The notes beneath the pieces were generated by a model. That model saw only the letters and a list, made by a program, of their open reading frames with translations. It had not been told where the DNA came from and did no database searches. From Acanthaster planci (Eukaryota; Echinodermata; Asteroidea; Valvatida; Acanthasteridae), in NCBI RefSeq assembly GCF_001949145.1, contig NW_019091368.1:2530687-2594686 (forward strand): a stretch of DNA of 64,000 nucleotides, in the 5' to 3' direction. Within the stretch, counting starts at the first letter, position 1. Each line of letters opens with the position of its first letter. Of the stretch, positions 14,166 through 26,014 are shown in pieces. Position numbers and translations under genes: made by a program.

Positions 14166-15666
14166 TTTGGATGATATTGCTCTTTAAAAAGGTTTATTTT
14201 AGAACGGTTAGTTAATGTTACATTTTGTTTTGACGTCGGTGTCATTCAGTCTTTCATACGACAGTGACAAGACACGGATGAAGGAGAAACATGGTTATCA
14301 AAACGGTAGAAACTAAATTAAACCACAAATTACAGCAGATATCGATTAGATGCTTCTTTTCGTTTCCCAGATGACTAGGCTGAACTGCATGTTACAATTC
14401 ATGAATGCTGCAAGAGCCCATCCTCTCTACTACCCAATTTATTAATATCCCACGACAGAATCGGGTTTCGACTCTTGAAGCCCCACTAGGGTGTACGGTT
14501 TCTCAGCTCCTTTCTTTTCAAATGAAATATTTGGGGGGATGCTTATTTTATTTTTTACTTCTAACGCTGAGATTAAAACAGGACATGTGCAGTTCGTGTA
14601 ATTTGCACACATTGTGAAAGCTAGATCCGTAAACAGGGCCCTACATATACACCGTTGATGTACATGTACGAAGGGCCCTGTTTACGGGTTTGCAAGTACA
14701 TGTACATGTGCTGCAGTACTGTACATGTACTGTACGTGAAAGCTTGTTTATGCTGGTAAGGAATATTCGCAGGATCTCAAAAAATCGTTTTAGAGATAGT
14801 CTGGCGACGATTACGAGTGCACGACTACTTAAATTTACGCGTGACTGGTAGGATAGCAGACCTAATAGATGTTGCGCGAAAACTCCACGTGTGGTGATCG
14901 TGCATGGAGGTGCTGGTACTGTAGCTCACAGAGAAACTACTGGGTTAAGTTTATTTCCCCAGTTGTTCATTTACTCTTAAATGATTTATTTTGCAAATGT
15001 ACGGCTTTGCTATCCCTTTTATTACCACCAGAAATAATGGGCATGAGAACCGTGAGGTCCGACATGTCTGACGTCCACCACGCTCCTGTTCGGATCCCAC
15101 AGTTCTGGATCTGGCATATCTGGGGGACTTCATTGAAGCATGATTGAAGTAGGCTTAGATCCTTAGATGTTGGTGTTACCGTTATTAAAGTCCCTTCCAT
15201 TTCCACAATGCCACATTCAAGTCTAAACTCTTTTCAATCTAATAATCTAAACTTTTTGCGTTTAGCAAGTATTAAAGTTACTGACCTGGTTATCTTCATC
15301 AGTGGAATTTGTTCCTTTACTTGCTCGCCAATTTCTTTTGCTTATTCTCATAATCACTGCATCACAGTGCATGTGTTTATTTGCTTGACCATTGCTAAGT
15401 AATGACATTAATTTGCTGTGCTTTGATTTTCAATATGTTGTTTAATGTAATCTCTTTCTTCTACATTTAATAATTACCATCAAGCCTACTGATCAGATTC
15501 ATAGTTGTTGTTCTGCTGTACTGTATTTCAATCAATTACATCAATTACATGCTTTTTATAGATTTTGAGTAATAAATTTTCTGTTTCTTTTTGTGTTTCA
15601 GGCTTCAAAGATCCTGTCATATACTATAGTTTCAATGATTGGTCAGTGTCATCAACATTTTTGACG
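14166..15666. promoter_or_regulatory. Head-to-head intergenic region between GRIPAP1 and REXO4
   Basis: The GRIPAP1 start codon (14165, minus) and the REXO4 start codon (15667, plus) face away from each other, so both promoters should lie in this 1.5 kb. A splice acceptor (TTTGTGTTTCAG) ends at 15601. The REXO4 start exon therefore begins at 15602 with about 65 bases of 5' UTR, and a non-coding first exon must lie further upstream; I cannot place it. No clear TATA box was found. The interval also holds a 16-bp perfect stem (14627-14687) and an ACATGT-rich patch. Confidence 0.55.
14627..14687. repeat. Perfect 16-bp inverted repeat
   Basis: Arm 14627-14642 (CCGTAAACAGGGCCCT) is the exact reverse complement of arm 14672-14687, with a 29-base loop that includes ACATGTAC. 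It lies between two divergently transcribed genes. It may be a regulatory hairpin or a mobile-element remnant. Confidence 0.85.
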
Positions 15667-18600
15667 ATGGGGAAAAGGACAGTCTCTGGTCATGCTGGTT
15701 CCTGGGACAGTCAAGAAAATGTGGCAAAGAAGAAAAGTAAATATGCTGAAACGAAGCACCAATCTGTGTCGAAGTCTTCAGATGGAAACAAATTGAATCC
15801 CTCAAAAAAGTTCCGGGAAAGCCTAGACACAGATTCCAAAAAGACAGTCCCAACCTTCTGGTGGCATGCCAAAAAGGTGAAGAAGCTCAAGAACGAGGGA
15901 CAGGCGGGCTCAAATAGAGCCAAGGCCATGCTGAGTGCGCCACCGGGAATGTCTAAAGGCTCCACGGTGGCAAGCCCCGGCGGAGGTCAGGGGAAAATCA
16001 GCAAGAAAAAAGCCCTGCAGTTGAAAAAGAAACGCCAAAGGAAGAACAGGCTGCTGAAAAAGAAGCTGAACTCCAGCAAAGATGCTGCAGGTGACTTGCC
16101 GCGGATGCCAAAAACATGGGGGACATCGAAGCATGCCAAGAAAACACCACATGTTAAAAAAATGAAAAACAAAGTAGGAAAACAGAATGAAGGGAGCGAG
16201 AAAACCAAGCCAGATGAAGGTTATAGGACCACTAAAAAGGCTGTTAACAGCTCAAAACCAAAGGCTGTTAAGCTAGGTCAAGACAACACCATTCTCGCTC
16301 CGCGAGTATCCTCGCAAAGTTCGAATCTTCAAAAGAGTGGAGGGCAGAAGGAACGCAAGGTGAAGAAAGCCAGAAAGTTTAAAAAGGCAAACACTTCTAC
16401 AGATGCTATACCGGCAACCAGCAGAGAAACCGGCGAGTCTGCATCTGGGTTGACCTTGCTGGGACAAGACAGGAGTAGAAATGTCAAGAAAGCAGGGAAC
16501 GGTAAACATTTCAGTGATAACTGTCCCGTTGTTGACAAGGATAGCAGCAGCCTCAGTGATAAGACAGAAATGGACAAGAGGAAGCAGGAAGAGGTGTCCT
16601 CCAACTGGAAGGCTTTGCTGCCAGTGAGTCCATGGGGGATAGGTGTAAAAGAGTTTAAAGGAGATATATTTGGAAAAGAATTTGCTTCGCTCGGGCTGTC
16701 ACACTCTAAAAGCGTGATGAAGGTCAACCCCATTTACAAAATCTACAGAGGTGACAGTTTCACCAATTTTTTTTAATGTTAACCCAGGTGTGACCAGTTT
16801 GTGCCATGTCGAATGGTGGTACCCAACAAGATATGGAAAAGAAGATGAGGGTTTGAGGGCCAACAATTTTTTTAAAATGGAAAACGGACTTGAGCAAACT
16901 GTGACAAAATCACCCTTTTTAAACAGTTAGTTTAAGTGTGTAATGCAGCAGATGTGCAAAAGTGTCCTGCACAAAATTTATCAAATTGAGGGCACAACTC
17001 ATAGTTTGCTGTGTTTTTGTGTATTGAATGGTAACTTGGAACAGTAACTGACACAATTTCTTCTGCCAGAAAATGACATGTATATGGCACATGGTTAAAT
17101 GATAGAGCTTTTTTTTTTTACACGTTACTGCATTAATTGAAACAGGATGCACCACTGCCATAGATGGAAAATGAAACATTTTTGTGATGACAATGATTTG
17201 CCCCGTTTGATTTGCTCTCATTCCCACTGCAGATTGTTGAAAAGTCCAAGGAAGCAGATGCAAAGAGACGAAAGAAATTCGGAAAGGCAAAGAAGACGAA
17301 CGAGGAGCCCAAAGCAAGGTTAACTGTGACCCCGTAATGTCCCAACTTTGTCCACTGCTCCAACTTTGTCAAGCGCCCACTTAGGATGGGCCCCACTGTG
17401 TCAACAGAGTTGGGCATGCCCAACCTTGGTTTGACCCAGCAGAACTGAATATTGGACAAGTGCCATTAGATAATATTGTGAAAGCTGGGCCATTACCAGT
17501 TTTTTTTTAGAGCGATTTTTACATGAATTACTCTTTGTATCTGCATGAGTGTGATTCTTTCAGTACCCTCCGGTGTTGTGGAGGAGGGGAGAGGTATGAC
17601 TCCTCCCCCCCAGTTATTGTTCTTGTTGGCCACACCTAGTTATTTTTTCAAAAAGGAGGCAACCATTAATAGCCCACTTTTGTGCTAGAGGGCGTTCAGA
17701 CCCCCCGCACACACACACTTACTTTTCTGATGCCCCACTGAAATTGTCAGGACTTTTCAATATGTGATGATGATGTACTAAGTAGCCTAAGTAGCTATGT
17801 CATACAATCATTATGACAGACATTTTTAATTCTCTCAGAAAAATAACTTAATCATTGGATAATAACGAATGGGTTTTTTAAACTTGCAACTTGTTCTGAT
17901 ATCTTTTGTTTACGTGCAGCAAGCCAGACATCTGGTTTGATGATGTCGACCCCTCGCTGATCAGAGCCAATGAGAATACAGAAGCTGTCGACAGTGTCCA
18001 ATCAGAAACAGACTACAATCCACTCATCAGAAAGGACGCACAGAATTGGTGAGCCAGTTCTCAGCTTGACATTTTGAAAGTTTGTCACATTTTATTTTCT
18101 GAAAATTAATCACACAAGTACAAAGCTGATTTGAAGTTGCTAATTTAAACATAACCATCCTTGTTCACTTAACACGTTGACTGCCATGCGTAGTTTCAAA
18201 GGGGCGTTCCCCCTTGCCAAAAATTGTACACATGCGGGCATATTTAAAAGGTTCTTTCAGGTGTCTGTTTGAACACATGCATTTTACAGATGTACGCCCT
18301 CCACACTGCCAGCAGCGTATTTGTTGTGTTCTTCGACGATGCCAGCGTATTCAATTTACATTACAATAGCCTTGCGTTTCCTACGAGTAGACTTCTTGTG
18401 GCAGAATCCAGTACACCCATGACTACATGTTGAAATCCAGCAGGGAGTTTGCAGGATCTCTCAGCGTTTTGGAAAGTAGAAGCTAGTTGCTGTCATGTTG
18501 CACAGTGCTCGATTTCCTGTGAGCGTTTCAAGTACAGGCGGTGTGCAGTGTAACACATGTTTCCCATTGTGCACTGGAATCTGCAAGACAGGTCCTAACA

Positions 18601-21555
18601 ATCCTCAAGCCTTCACCCGTGGATGGATTGTTAGGGTTATGGCTAACCCTCCGAATTCCTTCAAAATCTACCGAGGTTTTTTGAGGAGTTTCGCAGATTG
18701 AGAGTAATTAGCGTAGCCACTGTTTCTTCACGTGGGGCTCGATGGCCCTTGGAAGTCAAAGTACAAAGAATGCGCCGTTGGTTTTAATAGTGTACAGTGA
18801 AGTATTTTGAAGAACTGAGAAAGGTTCTGGAACAAATGGTTGGAAGGTAAAGGTGAAGTCCCCAATTATGTTTTATTTGGATGACTTCTGGAGGATACAA
18901 CATATTTTACATGCACTGTAGGAATTTGGCGTGAGCCAAAGACATGTGCAGTGTTTCTGCAGTGAATGCCATATTTTCCTGTATACATGGATGTAATAAC
19001 ATACGGAGACGGTAATGTGTGAGCGTGGTTCCGATATGCATTGTTCACTGGTTAACAAATGTGAGTTTTCGTGGTCTTGATTGGTCGGGAGTCAGCCCAA
19101 TTAACTCAAGAGGACATGCTCAAAAATACTATTTGTCCTCATCCGGGTTCATCCTTGCATGATTGCACAGTGTGCTGATTGATTGATAATAAAAATGATC
19201 GTCTCTTGTCATTGTTGGTATTTCCATTTCCCTCTTAGCCCAACAAAGTGCCTAGCAATGGACTGTGAGATGGTGGGTACCGGCCCAAAAGGCTCACAGA
19301 GCATCCTAGCCAGGGTGTCTGTGGTGAACCAGTATGGTGCCTGCATCTTTGACAAGTATGTCAAGCCCCGGGAACCGGTCACAGACTACAGGACTTTTGT
19401 CAGCGGCATCCGACCTCAAGATCTGAGAGACAAAGGTGATCTTTTTGTTATTAAAAGGAAATGTTTACATTGGTACTTGTCATTTGGGGGGGGGGGGAGT
19501 GTGGTAAAAAAATGCAGATATTTTGCAAAGTGTTCACTCTTGGCAACGTTTCCTTCTTTTGTCTGCTTTTCTGACAGGAGAGGATTTTGAGAAAGTCCAG
19601 AAGGAACTGTCGGACCTACTGAAGGGAAGGGTTGTTGTGGGCCATGCCCTTCACAACGACTTCAAGGTAAAAATGCAGTTTCGCAAGATGTCTTGAAAAC
19701 GTATTTATCTGTTGTAACTTGTCAGTTGGCATTTTGGCTGTTTTTTTTTTTTCTGGAATTTCATCTCTTCGTCATCAGCATCATCGCAAAGATGAAACTA
19801 TCCATCCCCTTCTACTTAAAATTTTGAAAAGGACAGTGCTGTTGTCAGATTGGTTTTGATCAGTCAAAATGCCCAGTCACTGAACTCTCTCCACAGTTGT
19901 TTTGGGATTCATGGTACCGCAGGGGTACAACAACAACTAATTTGAAATCCTACTCAATTTATGAAATGTGAGATATACCATTCGGAACTGTTGATGGAAG
20001 TAAATAATCTTTCGGTTGCGACTTTGGTTTCTACAGGTGTTGTACTTCAGCCACCCTCGAAGTTTGATTCGAGATACATCAACATATCAACCATTCAAGG
20101 ATCTTTTCAAGGTTGGTCAATGCAGAGTGATGATCTTCTGTTTTATCTTCAGGCAAACTTGAATTCTCAATTCTGATTGGTTGATTCATGGCAACAAATA
20201 GTGTGATATATAACCCTGTTTCACAGTTAATATCAAACCCCACAGAATGCACTAACTGTTCTAACTCAACACATTGCGCTATTTTTACACTAAAAGCAAA
20301 ACGCACAACTGCAAAGTTTACTTTAAATTCAAAGGTGGTGCATTTGCACCCATAGGCTTCACCATTATTCTGTCTTGCACTCGTGTGATAACTAATACAA
20401 TATTGTGGCATCTGCTAATAATAGATATTCATATGGTATGGGGCAGCACGGACATCCGGGAGTTTCACAAAATAGCTGGTGGCAACCACACTGCGTCATT
20501 GAAAACAACTGCAACGAGAGCGTGCGCGTACGTACTCATCAAAGAAAAGATTGTGTGACCCGATCCTTGGACTGGCTGGTGCGTGCATACATCGCCATGG
20601 TCGCTGTTTTCACTGACACGGTTCCTGCCATTTTGTGAGAATCCCGGATGTCTGCGCTGCCCCACAGCAGACGGCAACAAAAGGTTGTACTGGTCAACAG
20701 ATCTAGCACGAGATATGAGAAATATGATATACATAACAACATGAATGTATGGTACATACTCCTGCCACCGTTCTTTGCAGACCTGGTCCATGTCAGCCAA
20801 GTTACTTACTGTATTAATAAAAATGATATTTTGCAGCATTCAGACTGTAAAATTGCTTCAAAGTTAAATTTGACAAAGATAACTTTGAAGTGTTGTAGTT
20901 CAGAGACGTAATACCTACACCATGTAGATGTTTGCACTGTACAGATGTGAAATGTTACCCATTTTCACACATCCATTAATGTTGAGAGTTTGATATTGTT
21001 TTATATTGCCTCTTTTTTCCTTTGACATCATAGAGCAAGAGGCCAGGCCTCAGGAAGTTGACAGAGCTCCTTTTGAAAGTCAACGTGCAAAAAGGGGAAC
21101 ATAACTCAGTAAGAATTTTCAAATTACATTGAATTGGTTGAGTGAATTTTTTTGCCTCAGAGGCCGAACAATGATAATTTTACTCCCTGTATATTCTGTA
21201 TTTTGTCTTATGTCTACTTTTTTTTTCACAAATACTTTTCTAAACATGGCAATACATGTAATGTATAAAAAACATGCTACTTGAAACATCTTTTGTCAAA
21301 GCTTATAAACTTATCTCACAGTTTTGAACTAACCACCTAGAAATGCTGCTTGCAACATGCTTTGTTGAGATCTCATTTTTCTAAACTAACCACCTCACCG
21401 TTGGTTTGCAGATCGAAGATGCACAGGCTGCGATGAAACTGTACCTGCTGCACCGAAGGCAGTGGGAGAAGTGGCTTCGAGAGAGGCGTCATCTACTGCC
21501 CAGCAAGAAAATGGCCAAAGCAGACAGGAAGACAGCAACGGAGGCACTTGTCTAG
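15667..21555 (+). CDS. REXO4: RNA exonuclease 4 (REXO4/XPMC2 family), 583 aa, eight coding exons
   Basis: Predicted 3'-5' exonuclease of the DEDDh/RNase T fold; REXO4/Rex4 relatives are nucleolar and linked to rRNA processing (family knowledge). Coding exons: 15667-16623, 17233-17318, 17920-18048, 19239-19435, 19578-19666, 20037-20111, 21034-21108, 21412-21555 (TAG). All junctions are GT-AG and in phase. Residues 1-319, from one large exon, are very rich in Lys, Arg and Ser and probably act as nuclear/nucleolar targeting sequence. The catalytic domain begins near 395: D399 and E401 (LAMDCEMVG), D484 (VGHALHND), and H534 with D539 ([12 protein letters not shown]). The set is complete, so an active enzyme is expected. 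Human REXO4 is about 420 residues; the excess here is in the basic N-terminus. An earlier in-frame ATG at 15565 is rejected because it lies upstream of the splice acceptor at 15601. Confidence 0.94.
20440..20663. mobile_element. Fold-back (MITE-like) element in REXO4 intron
   Basis: The left arm starting at 20440 (GGGGCAGCACGGACATCCGGG) reappears as the imperfect reverse complement ending at 20663. Similarity continues inward for roughly 90 bases, including TTCACAAAAT and GAAAACA blocks. The axis is near 20552. It lies inside the intron between coding exons 20037-20111 and 21034-21108. No transposase ORF is present, so it would be a non-autonomous DNA element. Target-site duplications were not identified. 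Confidence 0.7.
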
Positions 21556-24500
21556 TGATTTGTGAATCCCACACAGCTACAAGAGAACTGTTACACCCCC
21601 ACTATGACATCTGTCCCATTTATGGTCAGGACGGCTCCTGTTTATAGAATAGTGTGCCAGTGTATACCGTGACGTCAACGTCGTTTGTTTCAGAGCTCTA
21701 GTTTTTATTTCCATTATGGATGAAATGCCACATTGCCATAATTCGGAGGAACACCATTGTATGGGAGCCGCAAAACTCGGAGAAGGTTGAGAAATTTGCC
21801 AACTATGAGGGACCATCCCAACGATACGAACAGAACCTCTGGTAATCGTTTGGTTTTCGAACTGTTAGCCTCAGTACAAGTAATGCTCAGCACCGCTGTA
21901 GGCTGTCCTTGATTGGTAATGATAGCTCAAGGCAGCATGGGTGTTGCCAGGATTGTTTTTGGGGGGGAGGGGGAGACACTCGGCAACAGCGAATTTGCAA
22001 ACCATTAGTGGTGGAAGGGGGTCAAATTCTGATGTATTTTCAGTCAAATTGGTGATTTCGATCACCTTTTCTTCATTTTCATCTTTTCTTAGTCACACAC
22101 CCCTGCAAAGGGCAACACTGCATCTATACTCTCCAACAGTTATTATCAATGGTTTTCTTCTTTGTGAATTAATAAAGAAAACTCTTTTTCCAAAACATAC
22201 TCGCTACTCTGCACTCTGGGGTCTTCCAATTAAAATGTTTCATCGACTGATGTTTAGCAAAGTTTTAAAAGCCGCACTGTGAACTGTTTTGAATTACCAG
22301 GGTGACAATCCTTGGTCAGAACTTAAAGTTAACGAGTCAGTTTGGAAGAAATGCTGGAAAACTGGCTCTTCCCTTCTGCCAACTCCCCCCCACACACACA
22401 CACACCCACAAAGTTGCAGTTGAGGCCAAAATATACATCAACCAAAATATTTGCCCAGTAATGGGTAAAGTGTATAATTTTTTCACTTTCAACTATATGT
22501 CACTTGTTGGAAAGCCTAACAAGCTCAACTGGCATCTTCATAGTTGCCGAACAGTGTTATGTTTAAGAAGTCTTGGGGTAGATTTTGTCTACTTCCAGTA
22601 TGGTTTTAAATACAAGATTTTATGACCCGAAAAGGGAAATCTTTGGATATTTTGATATCTTTTGTTTTTTGGTGTGTGTTTTTTTTTTTTGAGCATGTTT
22701 ACTCATTTGGGCAAACTTGGCAAAACGGTTGTAAATTCTCCGCCAGTGTGCTTAGAAATTTTTTTGTCAGACAGGAGAGGCTGAATCATCCCCGAACTGG
22801 CCGCTGCTCAGGAAATTCAAACATGCCTCATTATGGTTGGTCATTTTCAAGCAGATTGTGTGCTTTGCTTAAATTTAGGCTTAAATTTAATGACTGCTGC
22901 GATCGCCTTAACTAACGACGAACTGAACTCGAATGTTGGCATGCTGTCCCGTCTGGTTGTGGTGGTGGGAATATGAAATGAAACACTCTCCAGGGATTCC
23001 CAGACTGCCCAAGGAAAATGAACCTGTTCGTTAGATTTGGATGTTGCATACATACGAATGAATTTAAACTGTGCAACCTCGTCCACAGCTGTGGACTCCG
23101 CGAGATGAGCCGCAGCTGTCGCATTTTGTGGGATAGATTTGATGGATCTACCTTTTTAGGTTCGTCCGCGTCAATCCAGCTTACGAAGAAATTAATTCAA
23201 TAACTGGAATTGAAAGCCATTTACTGGGTGGCACGCTCGTGATCGCTATTCAATTTACAAAAAAATACATGGTTAAAAGCCATGACATACATTTATACGT
23301 ACCTTTTCGAACACAAAATCGAACGCTGCCAAAATGTGCCTACTGCATATTTCTGATTTCGACTCGTAACCAGTATAATGAAGGGATCGATGTCTATTGC
23401 AAAGTTGAGCACAATCACGAGTATAAGCCCATGGAGCTGTAAGCCTCACAGCAGTTCGGTAGGACGTATGTTCCGAGCCAGAAATGAAACTGTATTTGTT
23501 AGTTCGAGGTTTTAATCCATTTAGGGAAATTATAACATTATTTTTAAAATGTGGTTTTGAAAGGTTATAGAAATTATTGAAAAGCATGTTTTGTTTTTTG
23601 AATTATTGCTTCCCCAAACAATATAGGGCGCCCTCGGACGATGATTTCACTCCAATGTTGAAGGGTGGCTGCAATGACATGACTACAAACCTGTAAAATG
23701 CACCTTTGTGCCCCAGTAAACCTTATTTTAAACTTTGTTTTCACTGTTTGGAAGGGTATTTTAATGCCTTTTTGGTGTTTATGTTTTATGCTAATAAGTA
23801 TTTCGATATTCGTAAGCGAAACTGTGATATCATCTTAGGAAGAAGCCTCAATGCTACATTTGTTTGTACACAAAAAAGTCCTGCGTTTTTGTAGATTTTC
23901 CTTGACTAAGTTTTCTCCTCTTTGCTGATTTATGGTTGTTTATGTGCATCGCACAAAGAAACCATCAATCCCTCTCTCAGAAATGTTATCAGTTTGTAAA
24001 TTCTGGATTCACAATTTGAACAGAAATACCTATGCACTCAGCTATGTCTTCCCTGGATTACTTCACAGCAACAGCGCCCTCGTTGACAGGAAAACATGGA
24101 TTATTTTGATTGTTTAAAAGTGTGCACTGAGTGCATTTAACCAAATAGGAGTGTGGAAGATTTTTCATACATTGAAGAAAAGTACAAAGATGAAAAAAAA
24201 ATTGTATCGAAGAAAAATTCATTGCAGCTACACTTTAAGTTGGTTTCGATATCTTTTGGGGTATGAGTCACAGTATTGACTTAATCTGGTCCATAGGGAT
24301 TCAAAACAATTAGGTTGCAGCATTTGAAAAGAAGAGATAGCAGTACCGAAGAGCAAAAAAGGTGAATGTTTGCCGGTTGTTTGCCCATGCTTTTCAAAAT
24401 CACGGGTGGTCTATGCGTTTATCAGTCTGTGGCGCACGATTCCTTGTGACAGCACCCTCTTCAAGTTTTTATGCGTCCCAGTCGCTCCCCCACCATCTTG

Positions 24501-25900
24501 CCCTGTCCTCTTTATGCATGCGTTGTGGTTTCAAGCACTTCCACCTGACTGCAGGTACTATTAATGCGTTAGATGTTCCCCTGCTCCTTGAAAGTATGTT
24601 TCCTTCTTCGTGTCCCCTCTATTAATTTAAAAGTCAAGATCCCACGTAAGCACACAGTGCTCGTGTAAGCCCAATACAAACAATAATACAGCATTCAAAT
24701 TGGTTCGTACTTTCTTGATATGATATTTTTTGTATAATTCTCCTTTTTTCGAGTGCTCCCACTTCGTCGATTACCGCTGTACACAATATCTAGATATTAT
24801 GAACATCGTTCAATGCTTATTAATTCTTCATGATTAGTTCTTCGTTTTGCTCGGGCGTTCTCGCTGCAGACATCCTAGTGGAAGTTCGAACGTACCTTTT
24901 TTATTTTCAAAGGGTCAGTTAATATTTTCCTGCATGGTGATTCGTCGAGTAATGGCTCGTGTCGCTGATAGTAATTCGTCGTGCTCGTGATGGTTTGTGT
25001 CGCTGAATAAACTACAGGGACGTCTTGGAACCAAGACTTGAGTCACAGCAGAAAAGGAAGGTGTGTCGTCCAGCTACGTTCCTGCCAAATGTCGCTGGGT
25101 CCCGTCCACCGGCAGTCCGGTCACAGGTGTCTTTCATTGCACGGTCTGTGCTCCCGCTGGAGATAACATTGACCGGGGGACCTGGGATAGAATTCGAAGG
25201 TACCGACCATAGGCTGTCTTTGTTGGTGCACGTGCATGTAGGCTATTTAAACACGTGTTTCGCTACTTGGGTGAGGTAAACCTGGAATCCTTGATTATTT
25301 GCCAGTAGATCCGTGTCTCTCTGCAGGTTGCCGTCTTTGACGGCTATTTCCAAAATACCTCTTTGAAGGAAACCCAGTGCACTTTGGGTTGCGTGCGCAT
25401 CCCTGGTCAGTGATTTGAATTTGGTATGCAAACGCAGAAGTTTGGACCCAATTGTTGGAAACTATAGAGCTACTTTAATTCAACATAGCTTCGAAGTGGG
25501 TGGAAGAAATGTCGACAGTGAGTGCACTGCCATGTACGTATCCTTCCGCCATATGCGAATTGTAAAGAGAATTAGGCTATGCAACAGGCGCAAACCGCCT
25601 GCCTGCAAGGTAAAAAAAAAAATAGGAACAGAAATAGCCAAGGTGTGCTTCCATGAATCCCCTGCCGCCTAAAACGCAAAAAGCAAATCTCCAACACATC
25701 ATCTCACTTCAAGTTCCAACCATTCATTTTTGTTTAGTCATTTTAAATGTAACCACGCATGTTTCTTAAAGTAGAGGGTTCGTGACCTAGCCAGGTACTC
25801 TTGGCAAACCGGGACTGTTTTTGGTATACTCGACCCTTGATTTTGCACGCTGATACTCGACGTCATGCATCATCAATACAGTCTGCAGTCGTCACCCTGA
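21556..25900. other. REXO4 3' UTR and intergenic DNA
   Basis: Begins with the REXO4 3' UTR; a canonical AATAAA at 22171-22176 is a plausible polyadenylation signal. The remainder, up to the first P450 promoter, is AT-rich with only short random ORFs. I see no exon with family resemblance, RNA gene or coherent repeat. Confidence 0.55.
22171..22176 (+). promoter_or_regulatory. Putative polyadenylation signal of REXO4
   Basis: Canonical AATAAA about 615 bases after the REXO4 stop codon, and the first convincing one I saw on this strand. Assignment rests on position only. Confidence 0.4.
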
Positions 25901-25936
25901 CAGTCCAGTAACTCAGTTGCAACTTCACCTGCCTCT

Positions 25937-25943
25937 TATAAAA
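25937..25943 (+). promoter_or_regulatory. TATA box of the first P450 gene
   Basis: TATAAAA lies 72 bases upstream of the ATG at 26015, leaving room for a transcription start near 25967 and a short 5' UTR. No splice acceptor is needed between it and the start codon. Confidence 0.6.
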
Positions 25944-26014
25944 ACAGGCGTTGTTCGGCGCCTACAGTTGATGTGAACCGAGAGTAAAGGAGATCAGTTT
26001 ACATTTCCAAGAGC

